Of a DNA stretch of 42,001 nucleotides, positions 37,973 to 42,001 are shown piece by piece; within the stretch, counting starts at the first letter, position 1, and each line of letters begins with the position of its first letter. Origin of the DNA: an uncultured Roseburia sp. (GTDB taxonomy: Bacteria > Bacillota > Clostridia > Lachnospirales > Lachnospiraceae). The translations under genes were made by a program, and so were the position numbers. The notes beneath the pieces are model-generated. The model was not told the DNA's origin, did no database searches, and saw only the letters and a list, made by a program, of their open reading frames with translations. The DNA is taken from contig CANPGM010000031.1 of NCBI GenBank assembly GCA_947573605.1, positions 1 through 42,001 of the forward strand. The letters run 5' to 3'.

Positions 37973-39661
37973 ATGTATATTGCGAATAAATGGGGCCAGG
38001 GGCAGATTTTTGCTTTTTCGGCATTGGACGGGAAGACCTGTGCGGAACATGATTTTGCCGGGATTCTTTGTGGAGACAGAATCGGGATCAGGTTTTTTAC
38101 GAAGGTGAGAAGAGAGCTTGCGCTGATCCCCAACGGGGCGTGGAACCTTGCTTTCGAAATTGTTACGGGCGACTGTATAGGAGCTGTGGTTAATGAGAAG
38201 GAGTATCTGCGCATTCTGTATTATGATACGAATCTTATCGTGGGAAGTACAGGCTCGGATACTACTGCGGTTACTGTTTTTACGGAGGGGAAAAACCGGA
38301 CGGAATGTGTGGGAAACGTATCTGTGCAGGATACGGAAGACGGCGATTTTACGGCGCTGGCAGTAGAGAATGAAAAATTTGCTTTTGCCTTCGGAAAAAG
38401 CGCGGAAGAAGCGCTGGAACGCGCCAGAAACGGATTGGAAACGGACGTGGAGGAAGCTTATCATAAAAAACGGGAGTATTATAACGGACATCGGCTCGAT
38501 CATGCTGAATATGGGAAATTGTACAATAAATGCGTTTCGGTGATGAAGACGCAGCTCTATTCAGCAGAAGGGAGATTCGGTCAGATATGGTCGACCCCGG
38601 ACAGGCTGCCCCATAAACATCTCTGGCTTTGGGATTCTGCATTTCATGCGGTAGGCTGGCGCAATATTGACGCAGGGATTGCGGAACAGCTTCTTTTGTC
38701 CGTTTTTGACAGTCAATACGAAAACGGTATGATACCGCATATGGCGGATACGGTGAACTGTTCTTCTATTACGCAGCCTCCGGTTTTGGCGTGGGGCGCA
38801 TGGATGGTCTATGAAAAATCCAAAAACAAAGAGTTTCTTAAAACAGTATTTGAGAAAAACAGAATATTTCTTTTATGGTGCGAGGCGAACCGCCGTCCCG
38901 ACGACGAACCGCTGTACGCATGGAAAGTCAGAGACGACGCGAACTGCAGGTGCGGTGAATCGGGCATGGATAATTCGCCCAGGTTCGACAGCGGCAAGGT
39001 GCTTAAGGCCATTGATTTTTCCTGCTTTATGGCAAATGAAATGCGTTATATGAGCAGGATCGCTTCGGAGACGGGAGAAGACGCTTCAAAGTACGACGAA
39101 GCATTTTTAAAAATCCGGGAAGCGGTGAACAGCAGATTGTGGGATGAAAAACAGGGATTTTATTATGATTACTCTGTATGCGACGAAGAATTTTATAAGG
39201 TGGAGACAGTGGCGTCATTTCTGCCTCTTTTTGCGGGAATCTGCAGCGAAAGTCAGGCAAAGAGCCTTGTATCGTGGCTGGAGGATCCGGAAACTTTTGG
39301 AAGAGCGTTTCCGATTCCCTGTCTTTCGGTAAAACATGAATGTTTTGGAACGGATATGTGGAGAGGACCCGTCTGGCTGAATTATAATTACCTTATTATG
39401 ACAGGACTTAAGGATTACGGATATGAAGAACTGGCGGATCAGATTCGGACTAAAACAATAAAAAATGTAAATGATTGTTATCAAAGGTCGGGCTGCCTGT
39501 TTGAATTTTACGATTCGGAATGCAGGAAGGAGCCGTGGTCTTTGAATCGGAAAGGACCTGTTGTCGAACCGTATGATATTCGCATTAGATACCAGTCTGT
39601 CAGGGATTACGGATGGAGCAGCACATTGATTCTGGACATGCTTCATAATATGAAATTTTGA
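37973..39661 (+). CDS. GH63/MGH1-like glycoside hydrolase
   Basis: The 562-residue protein has a short N-terminal beta domain and an (alpha/alpha)6-type barrel. Family motifs include [15 protein letters not shown] (about 222-236), [25 protein letters not shown] (about 326-334) and [14 protein letters not shown] (about 461-474). This pattern is that of GH63, especially mannosylglycerate/glucosylglycerate hydrolase-like enzymes. There is no signal peptide. GGGAGG precedes the ATG at 37973; the TTG at 37937 lacks a site. It is followed by an aldolase, a split dehydratase and probably a dehydrogenase. The substrate is inferred, not shown. Confidence 0.82.
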   Translation: MYIANKWGQGQIFAFSALDGKTCAEHDFAGILCGDRIGIRFFTKVRRELALIPNGAWNLAFEIVTGDCIGAVVNEKEYLRILYYDTNLIVGSTGSDTTAVTVFTEGKNRTECVGNVSVQDTEDGDFTALAVENEKFAFAFGKSAEEALERARNGLETDVEEAYHKKREYYNGHRLDHAEYGKLYNKCVSVMKTQLYSAEGRFGQIWSTPDRLPHKHLWLWDSAFHAVGWRNIDAGIAEQLLLSVFDSQYENGMIPHMADTVNCSSITQPPVLAWGAWMVYEKSKNKEFLKTVFEKNRIFLLWCEANRRPDDEPLYAWKVRDDANCRCGESGMDNSPRFDSGKVLKAIDFSCFMANEMRYMSRIASETGEDASKYDEAFLKIREAVNSRLWDEKQGFYYDYSVCDEEFYKVETVASFLPLFAGICSESQAKSLVSWLEDPETFGRAFPIPCLSVKHECFGTDMWRGPVWLNYNYLIMTGLKDYGYEELADQIRTKTIKNVNDCYQRSGCLFEFYDSECRKEPWSLNRKGPVVEPYDIRIRYQSVRDYGWSSTLILDMLHNMKF

Positions 39662-39693
39662 AAGGAACGAACAGACAAAAGGAGACGGAGAAA

Positions 39694-40347
39694 TTGAGAG
39701 AAACGGAACTTTTTGAATTGATGAAAGCGAAACTATATACGCCAGTTGTCGGGGATATCCTGGATGAAAGGGGATATATGCACCAGTTTCTGCCGCAGAA
39801 CATCCGTCCGCTGCGGGACGACATGAAAATTGCAGGCAGAGCAATGACGGTTCTTATGATAGATGTGTTTGGAAAGCAGCAGAAGCCGTTTGGAAGGTTA
39901 TGCGAATGTCTGGATCAGATTCGTCCAAATGAAATCTACATAGCCGCAGGAGGCACGAAACGCTGCGCTTACTGGGGAGAACTTTTGACGGCAACGGCAA
40001 AGGCACGCGGCGGCAACGGAGCAATCGTAGACGGCTGGCACAGAGATACTCCGCAGGTGCTGGAGCAGAACTGGCCGGTATTTTCTACAGGCTGTTATGC
40101 ACAGGATTCCAGCGTGCGTACCCAGGTGGCGGATTTCCGCTGCCGGATTGAAATCGGAGCGGTCACAATCCGGGACGGAGATTACATTTTCGGGGATATT
40201 GACGGGGTACTTGTCATTCCGAAAGATATTGCAAAAGAAGTGGTGGACGAGGCCTTAGAAAAGGCGTCAAAGGAAAAAGGACTTCGCAAAGCTGTTGAAG
40301 GAGGAATGTCAGTAACAGAGGCCTTTGAGAAATTTGGCGTATTATAG
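39694..40347 (+). CDS. RraA-like aldolase/demethylmenaquinone methyltransferase-family protein
   Basis: This 217-residue protein carries the family's signature [19 protein letters not shown], then [10 protein letters not shown], where Arg and Asp are the pyruvate/metal-binding residues, and [11 protein letters not shown]. Family members include 4-hydroxy-4-methyl-2-oxoglutarate aldolases, and many function only by context. AAAAGGAG at 39677-39684 selects the TTG at 39694; a TTG at 39658 would overlap the glycosidase stop without a site. Neighbours suggest an aldolase acting on a 2-keto-3-deoxy or branched keto acid. Confidence 0.85.
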   Translation: MRETELFELMKAKLYTPVVGDILDERGYMHQFLPQNIRPLRDDMKIAGRAMTVLMIDVFGKQQKPFGRLCECLDQIRPNEIYIAAGGTKRCAYWGELLTATAKARGGNGAIVDGWHRDTPQVLEQNWPVFSTGCYAQDSSVRTQVADFRCRIEIGAVTIRDGDYIFGDIDGVLVIPKDIAKEVVDEALEKASKEKGLRKAVEGGMSVTEAFEKFGVL

Positions 40348-40359
40348 GAGCAAAAATAA

Positions 40360-40713
40360 ATGGAGCAGAATAAGAAGGACATGGGCCGCCGGGCATTTCA
40401 GATAGACAGGAAGGATAATGTGGCGACTGCGTTAACAGAGATTCCTGCCGGAAGATTTGTATTACTGGGTGAAGCAGTGGAAACAGATAGGGAAGCAGTT
40501 GATAAAGTTCCTATGGGGCATAAAGTGGCGTTATGCGATATAGCACAGGATGAAATGATTATTAAGTATGGAGTCCCGATTGGAAAAGCAACGATGGCTA
40601 TCGAAAAGGGGCAGTGGGTGCATCTGCACAATATGCGGAGCAATTATGATGAGAGAAGTTCCCATTTGGATCTCTATACGGGCGTACCGACAGATGTGGA
40701 TTATGAGAGCTGA
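40360..40713 (+). CDS. UxaA-type dehydratase, small SAF-domain subunit
   Basis: The 117-residue SAF domain (NVATALTEIPAGRFVLLG, then GHKVALCDIAQDEMIIKYGVPIGKA) corresponds to the N-terminal domain of altronate/galactarate dehydratases. In this window the family's two domains are on separate genes; this is the small one. AGGAG at 40346-40350 precedes the ATG. The large subunit gene starts 15 bases after its stop. Confidence 0.88.
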   Translation: MEQNKKDMGRRAFQIDRKDNVATALTEIPAGRFVLLGEAVETDREAVDKVPMGHKVALCDIAQDEMIIKYGVPIGKATMAIEKGQWVHLHNMRSNYDERSSHLDLYTGVPTDVDYES

Positions 40714-40728
40714 AAAGGAAGAAAGAAT

Positions 40729-41955
40729 ATGGATCTGAAAGCATTAAAACAAATAAGGTGGGAGGGGTATCTGCGCCAGGATAAAAGCAAAGGGATTCGA
40801 AATAAGATATTGGTGATCTATACCGTTGCATGTTCTTCTCATGTAGCAAAGGAAATTGTGCGGCGGCTGAATCATTCGGATGTGGAAGTGATTGGTTTTG
40901 AAGGCTGTACCGACAATGCTTATGCTGTCCGTCTTCTGACAAGTCTGATTGTCCATCCGAATGTGGGAGGGATTCTGGCAGTCGGGCTTGGCTGTGAATA
41001 TACGCGGGCGGATCGTCTTGCAAAGGTTGCGCAAAAGCACGGAAGGCTGGGGGAATATTTTTATATTCAGGAGAGCGGCGGAACGGCAGAAAGTATTGCA
41101 AAAGGAATAGAGCTGGTAAACGCCATGCTGGAAAAACGAAAGCATACGCCGAAGGCGCCGATGGGATTTGAGGATTTGGTAATCGGCGCGGAATGCGGCG
41201 GAAGCGACTTTACAAGCGGTCTGGCAGGCAATGTTGTAGTCGGACGGTTTTATGACTTATTGGAATCCTGCGGCGGAACGCCTGTTTTTGAGGAGATTGT
41301 GGAGGCGGTGGGACTGGTAGAATTATTGCGAAGCCGTGCCGCCAGTTTGCAGGCCGAAAATGAGCTGGTCTATACTTATCAGAAGGCGTTGGAATATTGT
41401 AAGAGCGTTCATCAGTATTCGGTAAGTCCGGGTAATTTTGCAGGCGGATTAAGCACGATTGAGGAAAAGAGCATGGGAGCCGTGATAAAGAGCGGAACAA
41501 AACCGATACAGGGTGTTTTAAAAGTGGGCATGAAACCGCCGAAAAAAGGACTCTGGCTGCTGGACAGTACGCCTGACCCCGGCGATGTGCAGTATGGCAT
41601 TACAAATCCGAACGATAATGAGGGATTAATGGATTTAATCAGCTGCGGCAGTCATCTTGCGATTCTTGTAACAGGAAGGGGCAATGTGGTGGGAAGCGCC
41701 GTTGCGCCGGTCATAAAAGTAACCGGAAATAGCGAGACCTTCCAAAAACTTAAGGGAGATATGGACTTCAATGCCGGTTCGCTTTTAGACGGAAATATTT
41801 CCGCAGAAGAACTTGCATTCGAACTTGCGGAATATGTATCGCAGATTTGCCGGGGACAGCTGACAAAGGCTGAGCGTCTTGGCCATGCGGAATATTTTAT
41901 TCCGTATAAAAATCAGGATAAAACGGTCACGATTCGGAAAGATTGTACATTTTGA
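40729..41955 (+). CDS. UxaA-type dehydratase, large subunit
   Basis: This 408-residue product matches the C-terminal domain of altronate dehydratase. GYLRQDKSKGIRNKILVIYT is the usual start; GFEGCTDNAYAVR and GAECGGSDFTSG are the family's metal-binding-type motifs. It should dehydrate a sugar acid to a 2-keto-3-deoxy acid, with the small subunit. The exact substrate is unknown; altronate is one option, but the neighbouring glycosidase and RraA suggest something less common. GGAAGAAAG precedes the ATG. Confidence 0.9.
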   Translation: MDLKALKQIRWEGYLRQDKSKGIRNKILVIYTVACSSHVAKEIVRRLNHSDVEVIGFEGCTDNAYAVRLLTSLIVHPNVGGILAVGLGCEYTRADRLAKVAQKHGRLGEYFYIQESGGTAESIAKGIELVNAMLEKRKHTPKAPMGFEDLVIGAECGGSDFTSGLAGNVVVGRFYDLLESCGGTPVFEEIVEAVGLVELLRSRAASLQAENELVYTYQKALEYCKSVHQYSVSPGNFAGGLSTIEEKSMGAVIKSGTKPIQGVLKVGMKPPKKGLWLLDSTPDPGDVQYGITNPNDNEGLMDLISCGSHLAILVTGRGNVVGSAVAPVIKVTGNSETFQKLKGDMDFNAGSLLDGNISAEELAFELAEYVSQICRGQLTKAERLGHAEYFIPYKNQDKTVTIRKDCTF

Positions 41956-41971
41956 AAAAAGAGGGCATAAC

Positions 41972-42001
41972 ATGAAACATATTTTTTCGTTAGAAGGACA
42001 G
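41972..42001 (+). CDS. Start of a probable short-chain dehydrogenase, cut by window edge
   Basis: Only ten residues, MKHIFSLEGQ, are present. The FSLEGQ pattern is the usual lead-in to the VALVTG nucleotide loop of short-chain dehydrogenases, so an SDR is the likely call. GAGGG at 41961-41965 is well placed, and the 16-base gap from the dehydratase gene indicates the same operon. Confidence 0.4.
   Translation, partial: MKHIFSLEGQ

Overview
The window looks like a chromosomal piece of a spore-forming, Gram-positive Clostridia genome, most likely family Lachnospiraceae. The reasons are strong AGGAGG-type ribosome binding sites, heavy use of GTG and TTG starts, a DnaD plus DnaI-type helicase-loader pair, spoVG, the two-subunit GlgC/GlgD system, a DUF6465-type protein and a SpoIID/LysM spore-type protein. 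The genus cannot be named from sequence alone. There are no rRNAs, tRNAs, insertion sequences, prophage genes or CRISPR arrays.

Layout. (1) 1-480: start of a divergent pstS with PHO-box-like repeats. (2) 714-5436: a compact cassette with its own promoter, a 44-residue secreted peptide, a hairpin, a Cys-rich lipoprotein, a large ABC permease and an ABC ATPase. This is the best candidate for an undescribed system. (3) 5519-11429: a ferritin-like protein, a SpoIID/peptidoglycan-binding/LysM protein, a small unknown protein, a GH31 glucosidase and a polyproline-repeat protein. (4) 11698-16530: a large membrane-anchored protein with a degenerate C39-like tail, an AGCS amino-acid/Na+ symporter, an HPr-like protein and a Lys/Ala-rich protein.

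(5) 16589-21592, minus strand: a divergent PRPP synthetase, the DnaI- and DnaD-type replication proteins and murC, with two abutting perfect DnaA boxes just past murC. (6) 22014-24698: glgC, glgD and spoVG. (7) 24793-30263: an AraC regulator divergent from a GH2 beta-galactosidase and a GPH sugar transporter. (8) 30548-36953: a DUF3737 beta-helix protein, a MATE exporter, a GNAT enzyme, metF, larE, tcdA and a TtcA-like enzyme, closely packed. (9) 36993-42001: an AraC regulator divergent from a GH63/MGH1-like glycosidase, an RraA-like aldolase, a split UxaA-type dehydratase and the start of what is probably a short-chain dehydrogenase. This last group reads as a catabolic route for an acidic or glycosylated-acid substrate.

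Most calls rest on motif recognition in the translated sequence; no database search was run. Starts were reassigned wherever a clear ribosome binding site pointed to an internal ATG, GTG or TTG.
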